Origin: Pseudomonadota bacterium
GTDB taxonomy: Bacteria; Pseudomonadota; Gammaproteobacteria; Xanthomonadales; Xanthomonadaceae
Assembly: GCA_023388715.1 (NCBI GenBank)
Contig: JAEWFT010000032.1
Coordinates: 1 to 34,840 of the forward strand
Length of the DNA stretch: 34,840 nt
Direction: 5' to 3'
Positions 15,596 through 22,980 of the stretch are shown in pieces. Positions within the stretch are counted from its first letter, which is position 1, and every line of letters begins with the position of its first letter. Made by a program: the position numbers and the translations under genes. The notes under the pieces were generated by a model. It was not told the DNA's origin, ran no database searches, and saw only the letters and a list, made by a program, of their open reading frames with translations.

Positions 15596-16332
15596 GCCTC
15601 GCCGGCCCGACACGGGCGTTCCCCGCGCCTTCCGCTGACGCGCCGCTGGTGGTGTTCGACTTCGACCACACCCTGTACGACGGCGATTCCGGCGGCCACC
15701 TGTTCCGCTGGCTGGTGATGCGGGCGTGGTGGCGGCGGCTGCTGGCGCTGCTGGCCGCGCCGGTGGCCGGGCCGATGATCGCTTTCCTGCCGACCCGCCG
15801 CGCGGGCATTTCGGTGTTCGTGTGGATCGGGACCATCGGCCTGCACCGCCGCCGCGACCTGGATGCGCTGATCGACCGCTATGTCGCGGCGCATGTCGAG
15901 ACGATCCGCGGCCGCCTGCTGCCGGTGGCGCTGGAGGTCCTGCATGCGCACCGGGTGGCTGGCGACCGCGTGGTGGTGGCCACCGGGGCGCCGCCGGAAC
16001 TGGCGCGCGCGATCCTGGCGTTCGCCGCGCACGAGGATGTCCCGGTGGTCGGCACCCAGGTCGGTCCGCGGCTGGGCGGGGTGGTCGCCACCCGCCATTG
16101 CCACCACGAGATGAAGATGACGATGCTGCGCGAGGCCGGTTTCGTGCAGCCGGTCGCGCGTGCCTATACGGACAGCAGCGCCGACCTGCCGCTGCTGCTG
16201 GCCGCGCGGGAACCGGTGGTGGTGAACCCGAAGACGGCGCGCATCCCGATGTTCCGGCGCGTGCTTCCGCCGGGAACGCCGATCCTCAACTGGGGCTGCC
16301 CGGGCCGCGGCGGGGAGCCGGTCGCCGGCTGA
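15592..16332 (+). CDS. HAD-superfamily (subfamily IB-like) phosphatase
   Basis: A 246-residue protein with the HAD nucleophile motif DFDHTLYD (D23, D25), a threonine motif in VVATGAPPELA, a lysine in HHEMKMTML and the acid motif YTDSSADLPLL. The cap is of the small helical type, with a hydrophobic, arginine-rich stretch (about 45-85) that could lie against a membrane. Substrate unknown: phosphoserine-phosphatase-like members act on small phosphates or lysophospholipids. It overlaps trpC by four bases, so it is co-translated with it, though no tryptophan step needs a phosphatase. It converges with the GNAT gene, six bases apart, with no terminator seen between. Confidence 0.82.
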   Translation: MSLAGPTRAFPAPSADAPLVVFDFDHTLYDGDSGGHLFRWLVMRAWWRRLLALLAAPVAGPMIAFLPTRRAGISVFVWIGTIGLHRRRDLDALIDRYVAAHVETIRGRLLPVALEVLHAHRVAGDRVVVATGAPPELARAILAFAAHEDVPVVGTQVGPRLGGVVATRHCHHEMKMTMLREAGFVQPVARAYTDSSADLPLLLAAREPVVVNPKTARIPMFRRVLPPGTPILNWGCPGRGGEPVAG

Positions 16333-16338
16333 GCGCGG

Positions 16339-16806
16339 TCAGGTCCCGAGCGACTTGACGAAGCGCACGGTGCCGTCGCTGTAGCCGCAGGCGCGGTAGA
16401 ACTTGTGCGCCTCGGTGCGCTGCGAGCCGCTGGTCAGCTCGATCCGGGCGGCGCCGCCGGCGCGCGCGCGGCGCTCGGCTTCCTTCAGCAGCGCGCGGCC
16501 GATCCCCAGCCCCTGCGCGGTCGGCGTCACCACCAGTGCATTGACCCGGCAGGTGGTGGTGCCCAGCGGCAGGTAATACATGAAGTCCAGCGCGACCAGG
16601 CCGCAGACCGCGCCGTCGCGGCGCGCGACCACCAGTGCCTGGCGGTCGTTCTCCAGGATCGCGCCGATCCGCTCCAGCGCATCGTCGATGTCGCAGGGAT
16701 AGCCCATCTCGGTGAGCAGGCGGGCGACGTCGTCGGCGTCCGCCGGCATCGCGATGCGCAGGTCCATCCCGAGGGGATGGTGCCCGCTGGAGAATGCCTG
16801 GCTCAT
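16339..16806 (-). CDS. GNAT-family N-acetyltransferase
   Basis: A 155-residue acetyltransferase with the acetyl-CoA loop in VVTPTAQGLGIGRALLKEAE and the C-terminal ELTSGSQRTEAHKFYRACGY motif. The substrate is unknown. The first 13 residues precede the fold, and the second Met (GMDLRIAMPADADDV) is an alternative start; the first has GGAG seven bases upstream. It lies 15 bases after the clp gene on the same strand and may be read through from it. Confidence 0.85.
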   Translation of the reverse strand: MSQAFSSGHHPLGMDLRIAMPADADDVARLLTEMGYPCDIDDALERIGAILENDRQALVVARRDGAVCGLVALDFMYYLPLGTTTCRVNALVVTPTAQGLGIGRALLKEAERRARAGGAARIELTSGSQRTEAHKFYRACGYSDGTVRFVKSLGT

Positions 16807-16821
16807 CCCTGTGCTCCGGTG

Positions 16822-17487
16822 TCAGCGGGTGCCGTAGACGACGACGGTCTTGCCGCGGGCGTGCAGCTTGCCCTCGGCCTGCAGTTTCTTGAGCACGCGC
16901 CCGGCCATCTCGCGCGAGCAGCCGACCAGCCGCGCCAGTTCCTGCCGCGACACGCGCAGCTGGGTACCCTGCGGGTGGCTCAGCGCGTCGGGTTCCCGCG
17001 CGAGGTCGAACAGGGTGCGGTAGATGCGGTCGCTGACGTCGAGGAAGGCCAGCCGGCCGGCCTTGCGGCTGGTGTCCAGCAGGCGCTGGCTGATCTGCGC
17101 GCCGATCGTGTAGAGCAGGCGCGTGCTGTCGTTCGCCTGCTGCGCCAGCAGCCCCTGCAGACGCTCGTAGCTGATCTCGGCCAGTTCACAGGCGGTGCGC
17201 GTGCGCAGGCACACGCCGCGGTGCTCGGCTTCGACGAACAGGCCCATCTCGCCGACGAAGTCACCGGCGCCCACGTAGCCCAGCACCAGCTCGCGGTCCT
17301 CGTCCTCCAGCGCGACGATGCTGACCGAGCCGGAGATGATGTAGTACATGGTGCCGGCCGGGTCGCCGGGACGGAAGACGTCGGTCCGCGCCGGGTACTT
17401 GCGGCGGTGGCAATGCGCGATGAAGCGCTCGATGGTGGCGGGATCGGCTGCCAGGGGGTTGGAAGCGCGCGGCATCACGGGATTCAT
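16822..17487 (-). CDS. clp: CRP/FNR-family regulator Clp
   Basis: A 221-residue ortholog of Clp, the global regulator of virulence and exoenzyme genes in xanthomonads. The cyclic-nucleotide fold covers about residues 20-125 (FRPGDPAGTMYYIISGSVSI, GDFVGEMGLF) and the C-terminal helix-turn-helix is nearly invariant (RVSRQELARLVGCSREMAGRVLKKLQ, about 178-203, shown here in two overlapping parts of the motif). In Xanthomonas Clp, cyclic di-GMP releases it from DNA and a glutamate next to the conserved arginine was implicated; here the matching residues read R90-G91-V, so that glutamate is absent. The ATG at 17487 is chosen because the longer open frame upstream carries no Met close by; no clear Shine-Dalgarno is present. 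Divergent from speD, a conserved pairing in the family. Confidence 0.9.
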   Translation of the reverse strand: MNPVMPRASNPLAADPATIERFIAHCHRRKYPARTDVFRPGDPAGTMYYIISGSVSIVALEDEDRELVLGYVGAGDFVGEMGLFVEAEHRGVCLRTRTACELAEISYERLQGLLAQQANDSTRLLYTIGAQISQRLLDTSRKAGRLAFLDVSDRIYRTLFDLAREPDALSHPQGTQLRVSRQELARLVGCSREMAGRVLKKLQAEGKLHARGKTVVVYGTR

Positions 17488-17581
17488 CTGGGACGGGGGA
17501 CTCGACGAAGTGGTCGTTCCGCAGCTTAGGCCCAACCGGCGGCCCGGGGCAAACGTGCACGCGCCACGACGGGCTATGCCG

Positions 17582-17587
17582 CATAAT
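17582..17587 (+). promoter_or_regulatory. -10 box of speD
   Basis: CATAAT lies 35 bases before the speD GTG in the 135-base divergent region with clp; no good -35 is seen. I found no clean TGTGA-N6-TCACA site for autoregulation by Clp. Confidence 0.35.
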
Positions 17588-17622
17588 CGCCGGCCTGTCC
17601 CGTTTCGTTGGATGTTCCTGCC

Positions 17623-18414
17623 GTGGTCAAACCGCTGCCGCGCCTGAAGCTGCAAGGCTTCAACAACCTCACCAAGTCGCTCAGCTTCAACATCTACGAC
17701 GTCTGCTATGCGGCGTCGGAGGACGAGCGCAGGCGCTACATCGAGTACATCGACGAGGAATACAACGCCGACCGCCTGACCCAGATCCTCACCGACGTGG
17801 CGGAGATCATCGGCGCCAACATCCTCAACATCGCGCGCCAGGACTACGATCCGCAGGGCGCCTCGGTGACGATCCTGATCTCCGAGCAGCCGGTGGTCGA
17901 CAAGGCGGATGCCAAGGGCGTCATCTCCGAGGCGGTGGTCGCCCACCTCGACAAGTCGCACATCACCGTGCACACCTATCCGGAGACCCACCCGGACAAC
18001 GGCATCGCCACCTTCCGCGCCGACATCGACGTCTCCACCTGCGGGGTGATCTCGCCGCTGAAGGCGCTGAACTACCTGATCGAGTCGCTGGAATCGGACA
18101 TCGTGGTGATGGACTACCGCGTGCGCGGCTTCACCCGCGACGTGAAAGGCAAGAAGCACTACATCGACCACAAGATCAATTCGATCCAGGACTACCTGGC
18201 GAAGAACGTCAAGGCGCGCTACGAGATGCTGGACGTCAACGTCTACCAGGAGAACATCTTCCACACGAAGATGCACCTGAAGGAATTCGACCTCGACAAC
18301 TACCTGTTCGAGGAGAAGTCGCGCAACCTCTCGTTCAAGGAACGGATGAAGATCGAGGCGCGGCTCAAGCGCGAGATCGAGGAGCTCTACCAGGGGCGCA
18401 ACCTGGTCGATTGA
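17623..18414 (+). CDS. speD: S-adenosylmethionine decarboxylase proenzyme
   Basis: A 263-residue enzyme of the large proteobacterial type that makes decarboxylated SAM for spermidine synthesis. Self-cleavage is expected between K111 and S112 in DKSHITVHTYPE, giving the pyruvoyl cofactor from the serine. The start is the GTG at 17623 (MVKPLPRLKLQGFNNLTK), which gives the usual length; a TTG at 17608 in frame would add five residues. Further landmarks are ARQDYDPQGASVTIL, PETHPDNGIATFRAD and STCGVISPLKALNYL. Divergent from clp. The following 108 bases contain no strong terminator. Confidence 0.95.
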   Translation: MVKPLPRLKLQGFNNLTKSLSFNIYDVCYAASEDERRRYIEYIDEEYNADRLTQILTDVAEIIGANILNIARQDYDPQGASVTILISEQPVVDKADAKGVISEAVVAHLDKSHITVHTYPETHPDNGIATFRADIDVSTCGVISPLKALNYLIESLESDIVVMDYRVRGFTRDVKGKKHYIDHKINSIQDYLAKNVKARYEMLDVNVYQENIFHTKMHLKEFDLDNYLFEEKSRNLSFKERMKIEARLKREIEELYQGRNLVD

Positions 18415-18522
18415 CCCTTTCCCGGCTGGTCCCGGGAGACCCCGCTTTTCGTTGCGCGTCTCCGGTGAGCCAAGTGGTGCACGACACTAGCGCCTGCGCG
18501 CGCGCTGTACCGGGCAGCGGCA

Positions 18523-19167
18523 TCACATCCGGTAGGCCACCGCCTTCATCATGCGCGAGGCCGCGCGCATCGCCGCCTTCACCGGCGGCGGCAGGGCGCG
18601 GGCGCCGGCGGCCTGGGCGGCGTCCGCGTGGCGCGCCTCGTCGTCCTTCATCAGCTGCAGGATCGCGCGGCTGCGCTGGTCGGCGGCCGGCAGCGATTCC
18701 AGGTGTTCGGCGAGGTGCGCCTCGACCTGGCGCTCGGTCTCGACCACGAAGCCGAGGTTCCAGCCGTCGCCGCGCAGGCCGGCGGCCGCGCCGATCGCAA
18801 AGCTGCCGGCGTACCACAGCGGGTTGAACAGGCTGGGGCGGCTGTCCAGCTCGCGCAGGCGGTCCGTGCACCAGGCCAGGTGGTCGGTTTCCTCCTGCGC
18901 CGCCTCCAGCAGGTGGGCGCGGGTGGCGGGATCGCGCGCGACCGCGGCCTGCCCGATGTAGAGGGCCTGCGCGCAGACCTCGCCGACGTGGTTGATCCGC
19001 ATCAGGCCGGCGGCATGGCGGCGCTCGTCGCCCTCCAGCACCACGTCCGGCTCGCCCAGGCCCGGGTTGGCACGTTCCGCGCGCGGGCTGCCGGCCACGG
19101 TGGACAGGGCGTTCTGGGCGGCGTCCAGGACGCGGTCGAGCGGGCCGAGCGGGCGCGGGGCATTCAT
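18523..19167 (-). CDS. coq7: Ubiquinone biosynthesis hydroxylase Coq7 (di-iron)
   Basis: A 214-residue carboxylate-bridged di-iron protein that hydroxylates demethoxyubiquinone at C6, replacing UbiF of enteric bacteria. Iron ligands appear as E63, E93-x-x-H96 (EETDH), E145 (VVETER) and E177-x-x-H180 (DEARH). It associates with the inner membrane through amphipathic helices. The ATG at 19167 stands six bases after a TACAAT box on the same strand, which suggests a leaderless transcript; there is no Shine-Dalgarno. Divergent from the rplM operon. Confidence 0.93.
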   Translation of the reverse strand: MNAPRPLGPLDRVLDAAQNALSTVAGSPRAERANPGLGEPDVVLEGDERRHAAGLMRINHVGEVCAQALYIGQAAVARDPATRAHLLEAAQEETDHLAWCTDRLRELDSRPSLFNPLWYAGSFAIGAAAGLRGDGWNLGFVVETERQVEAHLAEHLESLPAADQRSRAILQLMKDDEARHADAAQAAGARALPPPVKAAMRAASRMMKAVAYRM

Positions 19168-19173
19168 CCGGCC

Positions 19174-19179
19174 ATTGTA
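19174..19179 (-). promoter_or_regulatory. -10 box of coq7, leaderless start
   Basis: TACAAT read on the minus strand ends six bases before the coq7 ATG, placing the predicted start point on the start codon. The -35 region is weak. Confidence 0.45.
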
Positions 19180-19207
19180 GGATCCGTGCTCCCGCTATGG
19201 GCGCGGC

Positions 19208-19236
19208 TTGCGCGTGGCCCGCATCCCCGCTATGAT
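19208..19236 (+). promoter_or_regulatory. Promoter of rplM-rpsI
   Basis: TTGCGC (19208-19213), a 17-base spacer and TATGAT (19231-19236). It is the most regular sigma-70 promoter in this part of the window. The start near 19243 leaves a leader of about 115 bases before rplM. Confidence 0.65.
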
Positions 19237-19242
19237 TCCGCT

Positions 19243-19356
19243 TCTTTCGCGCCCGGATCTGCCTGCAGGCCGGCGGAAAAGACAAACGCGAGGCGACGTT
19301 CCGCGGCCGCAACGGCGGCGCAACCAGCCCGACCAGGTACCCCACAAGAGTTCGTC
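19243..19356 (+). promoter_or_regulatory. 5' leader of the rplM-rpsI mRNA
   Basis: About 115 untranslated bases, GC-rich and able to fold. In E. coli the rplM-rpsI mRNA leader is bound by L13 for autogenous control, so a similar role is possible here; I cannot match a specific binding motif by eye. Confidence 0.35.
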
Positions 19357-19785
<429 letters not shown>

Positions 19786-19788
19786 GTC

Positions 19789-20181
19789 ATGGCCATCTCC
19801 CAGAATTACGGCACCGGCCGTCGCAAGTCCTCCACCGCCCGCGTGTTCCTGCGCAAGGGCAGCGGCAAGATCACCGTCAACGACCGTCCGCTGGACGAGT
19901 TCTTCGGCCGCGAGACCGCGCGCATGATCGTGCGCCAGCCGCTCGAGCTGACCAAGAACACCGAGAGCTTCGACATCGTGGTCACCACCACCGGCGGCGG
20001 CACCACCGGCCAGGCCGGCGCGATCCGCCTGGGCATCGCCCGCGCGCTGGTCGAGTACGACGAGACGCTGAAGGGCGAGCTGCGCAAGGCCGGGTTCATG
20101 ACCCGCGACGCGCGCGAGGTCGAGCGCAAGAAGGTCGGCCTGCACAAGGCACGCCGCGCCACCCAGTTCTCCAAGCGTTAA
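19789..20181 (+). CDS. rpsI: 30S ribosomal protein S9
   Basis: A 130-residue protein ending in the strongly basic tail KARRATQFSKR that reaches the P-site tRNA. The N-terminus YGTGRRKSSTARVFLRKG and the central GGGTTGQAGAIRLGIARAL are diagnostic. Co-transcribed with rplM. Downstream, GCGCCGG and CCGGCGC (20192-20198, 20208-20214) form an inverted repeat without a T-run. Confidence 0.98.
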   Translation: MAISQNYGTGRRKSSTARVFLRKGSGKITVNDRPLDEFFGRETARMIVRQPLELTKNTESFDIVVTTTGGGTTGQAGAIRLGIARALVEYDETLKGELRKAGFMTRDAREVERKKVGLHKARRATQFSKR

Positions 20182-20189
20182 TGCGCTTC

Positions 20190-20220
20190 TTGCGCCGGTG
20201 CCCACCGCCGGCGCTACAAT
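20190..20220 (+). promoter_or_regulatory. Candidate promoter of tRNA-Gln
   Basis: TTGCGC (20190-20195), a 19-base spacer and TACAAT (20215-20220), ten bases before the tRNA. The spacer contains the inverted repeat GCGCCGG/CCGGCGC, which may also slow transcription coming from rpsI. Confidence 0.45.
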
Positions 20221-20229
20221 CCGCAGCAT

Positions 20230-20304
20230 AGCCCCGTCGCCAAGCGGTAAGGCACCTGACTCTGACTCAGGCATTCGGTGGTTCGAATCCATCCGGGGCT
20301 GCCA
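20230..20304 (+). tRNA. tRNA-Gln, anticodon CTG
   Basis: A complete cloverleaf: acceptor AGCCCCG (20230-20236) pairs with CGGGGCT (20294-20300), then discriminator G and an encoded CCA. The anticodon arm is CCTGA-CTCTGAC-TCAGG with anticodon CTG, reading CAG. The T loop is TTCGAAT. Confidence 0.95.
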
Positions 20305-20315
20305 TTTCCACGAAG

Positions 20316-20338
20316 ACCCGCCGCGAGGCGGGTTTTTC
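20316..20338 (+). terminator. Rho-independent terminator after tRNA-Gln
   Basis: ACCCGCC, loop GCGA, GGCGGGT, followed by a run of T (20333-20337). Confidence 0.9.
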
Positions 20339-20387
20339 GTTGCCGCAGGCGCCCGCGTTGCGTTCCGGCCGGTTGAAGGTCCCGTCG

Positions 20388-21137
20388 ATGGCCACTCGCT
20401 TCTCCGCCCCCACCGTTGCCCTTGCAGACCTGGACGCCGCGCTGGCGTCCACCGGCTACGCGATCCTGCGCGCCGACGCGGTCGCGAAGCTGGCCGGGGT
20501 CGCGCCGGGCGCGTTTGATGCCTGGCGCCCGGGCTGGGAGGACCTGGCCCGCGACGACTACCTCAAGGACGGAGGCCGCTACCGCAGGCGCCGGCATTCC
20601 TGCTTCGTGGCGGAGGCCGGCGCGCTGCGGCAGGTGCCGCACCGGCGGCACTGGCAGCCGGTGGACTACAACGCCCTGCATGGCGGGATGGATCGCTGGT
20701 TCGAGCCGATCGCGCCGTGGACCATCGCCGATCCGGCGTGGGCGCCGCTGCTGCTCGGGATCGCCGCGGCCTGTTCGCGGCGGATGCCGGCGCCGCGCTG
20801 GCACATCGAGGCGCACCAGTTCCGGATCGACACCAGCGACGGCCTCGGCCGGCCGACCCCGGAGGGCGCCCATCGCGATGGCGTGGATTTCGTCGCGGTG
20901 CTGCTGGTGGGCCGGCATGCGATCAAGGGCGGGGAGACGCGCATCTTCGAGATCGACGGCCCGCATGGCCTGCGCTTCACCCTCGACGAGCCGTGGTCGA
21001 TGATGCTGCTGGAGGATGCGCGGATCATCCACGAGTCCACGCCGCTCCAGCCGCTGGACGAGGCAGGCGGGCATCGCGACACCCTCGTGCTGACTTACCG
21101 CGCGCAAGGTTTCCTGGGCGACGACGCCGGCGACTGA
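20388..21137 (+). CDS. 2OG-Fe(II) dioxygenase family protein
   Basis: A 249-residue protein of the bacterial 2OG-Fe dioxygenase family (PF10014 type). The iron facial triad is H162-x-D164 (GAHRDGVDF) and H215 (ARIIHESTP), and R238 in LTYRAQG or R230 in GGHRDTL would hold 2-oxoglutarate. Some members hydroxylate free amino acids such as isoleucine; others have been tied to biofilm traits. The substrate here is unknown. Start chosen at ATG 20388 with GAAGG nine bases upstream; the frame stays open 48 bases further into the tRNA terminator. It stands alone between the tRNA and the FAH-family gene. Confidence 0.82.
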   Translation: MATRFSAPTVALADLDAALASTGYAILRADAVAKLAGVAPGAFDAWRPGWEDLARDDYLKDGGRYRRRRHSCFVAEAGALRQVPHRRHWQPVDYNALHGGMDRWFEPIAPWTIADPAWAPLLLGIAAACSRRMPAPRWHIEAHQFRIDTSDGLGRPTPEGAHRDGVDFVAVLLVGRHAIKGGETRIFEIDGPHGLRFTLDEPWSMMLLEDARIIHESTPLQPLDEAGGHRDTLVLTYRAQGFLGDDAGD

Positions 21138-21178
21138 CGCGCCCGCGCATGCCGGCGCGCGCGCGCGTGATCGCCGCT

Positions 21179-21184
21179 TACAAT
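21179..21184 (+). promoter_or_regulatory. -10 box before the FAH-family gene
   Basis: TACAAT, about 33 bases before the chosen start codon; no clear -35 in the GC-only sequence upstream. Confidence 0.35.
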
Positions 21185-21216
21185 GCGCAGTTCCCATGCA
21201 GCGGCGCGAGGTCAGG

Positions 21217-22206
21217 ATGAAACTGGGTTCTCTCAAGGAAGGCGGGCGCGACGGCACCCTGGTCGTGGTCTCGCGCGACCTGACCCGCGCGGTGCGCGCC
21301 ACCGGCATCGCGCCGACCCTGCAGCGCGCGCTGGAGGACTGGGGCAATGTCGCGCCGCGCCTCAACGCGCTGTCGGACGCGCTCAATGCCGGCGATGCCG
21401 ACGGGGTGTTCGACCTCGAGATGCAGGCGCTGGCGGCGCCGCTGCCGCGCGCCTACGAATTCGTCGATGGCAGTGCCTACCTGCCGCACGTGGAGCGCGT
21501 GCGACGCGCGCGTGGCGCCGAGGTGCCGGAGAGCTTCTACGTCGATCCGCTGATGTACCAGGCGGTGAGCGCCGGGTTTCTCGGACCGCGCGACCCGGTG
21601 CGGGTGGTCAGCGAGGACCATGGCATCGACCTCGAAGCCGAGATCGTGATCGTCACCGACGACGTCCCGATGGCGGTCACCCCGGAACAGGCGGCTGCGC
21701 ACATCCAGCTGGTCGGGCTGGTCAACGACGTCTCCCTGCGCAACCTCATCCCGGGCGAGCTGGCGAAGGGATTCGGCTTCCTGCAGAGCAAGCCGCGCAG
21801 CGCGCTCAGCCCGGTGTTCGTGACCCCGGACGAGCTGGGCGATGCGTGGCGCGGCAACAAGCTGCACCTGCCGCTGCTCACGCACGTCAACGGCCAGTGG
21901 TTCGGCGCGCCCGAAGCGGGCGTGGACATGCAGTTCGATTTCGCCCAGCTGGTCGCGCACGCGGCCAGGACGCGGCCGCTGTCGGCCGGCACCATCGTCG
22001 GCTCCGGCACGGTGGCCAACGAGGACACCTCGCTCGGCGCCTCCTGCTTCGCCGAGCAGCGCACCGTCGAGACCTTGCGCGATGGCAAGCCGTCGACGCC
22101 GTTCATGGCGTTCGGCGACAGCGTGCGCATCGAGATGCTGGACGCCGACGGCAACAGCATCTTCGGCGCGATCGAGCAGCGGATCGAGCGCCAGCCGGCG
22201 CCCTGA
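21217..22206 (+). CDS. Fumarylacetoacetate hydrolase family protein
   Basis: A 329-residue FAH-fold protein (MKLGSLKEGGRDGTLVVVS start, GPRDPVRVVSEDHGIDLEAEIVIV, LVNDVSLRNLIPGEL, GTIVGSGTVANED). The metal-binding acidic residues of the family lie in EDHGIDLEAEI. In tyrosine breakdown FAH splits fumarylacetoacetate into fumarate and acetoacetate, and the next gene encodes the isomerase of the step before, so this role is likely. The ATG at 21217 has GAGG five to eight bases upstream; an upstream ATG at 21196 would add seven residues. Confidence 0.88.
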   Translation: MKLGSLKEGGRDGTLVVVSRDLTRAVRATGIAPTLQRALEDWGNVAPRLNALSDALNAGDADGVFDLEMQALAAPLPRAYEFVDGSAYLPHVERVRRARGAEVPESFYVDPLMYQAVSAGFLGPRDPVRVVSEDHGIDLEAEIVIVTDDVPMAVTPEQAAAHIQLVGLVNDVSLRNLIPGELAKGFGFLQSKPRSALSPVFVTPDELGDAWRGNKLHLPLLTHVNGQWFGAPEAGVDMQFDFAQLVAHAARTRPLSAGTIVGSGTVANEDTSLGASCFAEQRTVETLRDGKPSTPFMAFGDSVRIEMLDADGNSIFGAIEQRIERQPAP

Positions 22207-22219
22207 TCGCGGCGACAGG

Positions 22220-22239
22220 CGCCAACGGTCGGGTTGGCG
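22220..22239 (+). terminator. Hairpin between the FAH gene and maiA, no T-run
   Basis: CGCCAAC and GTTGGCG form a perfect seven-base stem with a six-base loop 14 bases after the stop codon. Without a T tail it may be an mRNA-stabilising hairpin rather than a terminator. Confidence 0.3.
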
Positions 22240-22305
22240 TGGCGAGCGGCGCACCCGGCCGCCGCCACACGTCCTAGAGTAGGCGCGTCATCGGGGGGAT
22301 GAGAA

Positions 22306-22971
22306 ATGGTCGAGCCGCTGCGGCTGTACTCCTACTGGCGCTCCAGCGCCGCCTACCGGGTGCGCATCGGGCTCAACCTGAAGCGCCTGGCGCACGAGAT
22401 CGTGCCGGTCCACCTCGTGCGCGACGGTGGGCAGCAGCACTCGCCCGAGTACCGCGCGCTCAATCCGCAGGAACTGGTGCCGACGCTGGCGCATGGCCAC
22501 CGCAAGCTGACCCAGTCGCTGGCCATCCTGGAGTACCTCGACGAGGTCTGGCCCGAGCGCCCGCTGCTGCCGGCCACCGCGCGGGCGCGCCAGCGCGTGC
22601 GGGCACTGGGGCAGCTCATCGCCTGCGACATCCATCCGCTCAACAACCTGCGCGTGCTGCAGTACTTCGAGCAGGAGTGGAACGTGCCGCAGCCGGAGCG
22701 CGAGGGCTGGGTGCGGCACTGGATCGAAACCGGGCTGGCCGCGATGGAGGCGCTGGTGGCCGGCCACCCGTCCACCGGCGAGTTCTGCGAGGGCAACGCG
22801 CCCACCATCGCCGATTGCTGCCTCGTCCCGCAGCTCTACAACGCGCGCAGGTTCAGCGTGGACATGGGGGCGTATCCCACCCTGGTGCGGATCGAGCAGG
22901 CGTGCCTTGCGTTGCCCGCGTTCGACGCGGCGCGCCCGGAACAGCAGCCGGACGCACCCGCGCACGCCTGA
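22306..22971 (+). CDS. maiA: Maleylacetoacetate isomerase (zeta-class GST)
   Basis: A 221-residue glutathione transferase-fold enzyme. The zeta-class glutathione site reads YWRSSAAYRVRIGLNLK (the usual SSCS has become SSAA, so the cysteine of SSCxxR is alanine), followed by NPQELVPTL and QSLAILEYLDE. The C-terminal domain has the ACDIHPLNNLRVLQYF segment. It isomerises maleylacetoacetate to fumarylacetoacetate, which the preceding gene's product hydrolyses. A TAGAGT box (22275-22280) and a GGGGGG tract precede the ATG, so it may be transcribed on its own too. Confidence 0.9.
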   Translation: MVEPLRLYSYWRSSAAYRVRIGLNLKRLAHEIVPVHLVRDGGQQHSPEYRALNPQELVPTLAHGHRKLTQSLAILEYLDEVWPERPLLPATARARQRVRALGQLIACDIHPLNNLRVLQYFEQEWNVPQPEREGWVRHWIETGLAAMEALVAGHPSTGEFCEGNAPTIADCCLVPQLYNARRFSVDMGAYPTLVRIEQACLALPAFDAARPEQQPDAPAHA

Positions 22972-22980
22972 CCGCGGCCG

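Noticed and set aside
17488..17622. Clp/CRP operator between clp and speD
   Set aside because: The best candidate has GTG and CAC half-sites seven bases apart and no full TGTGA/TCACA arms.
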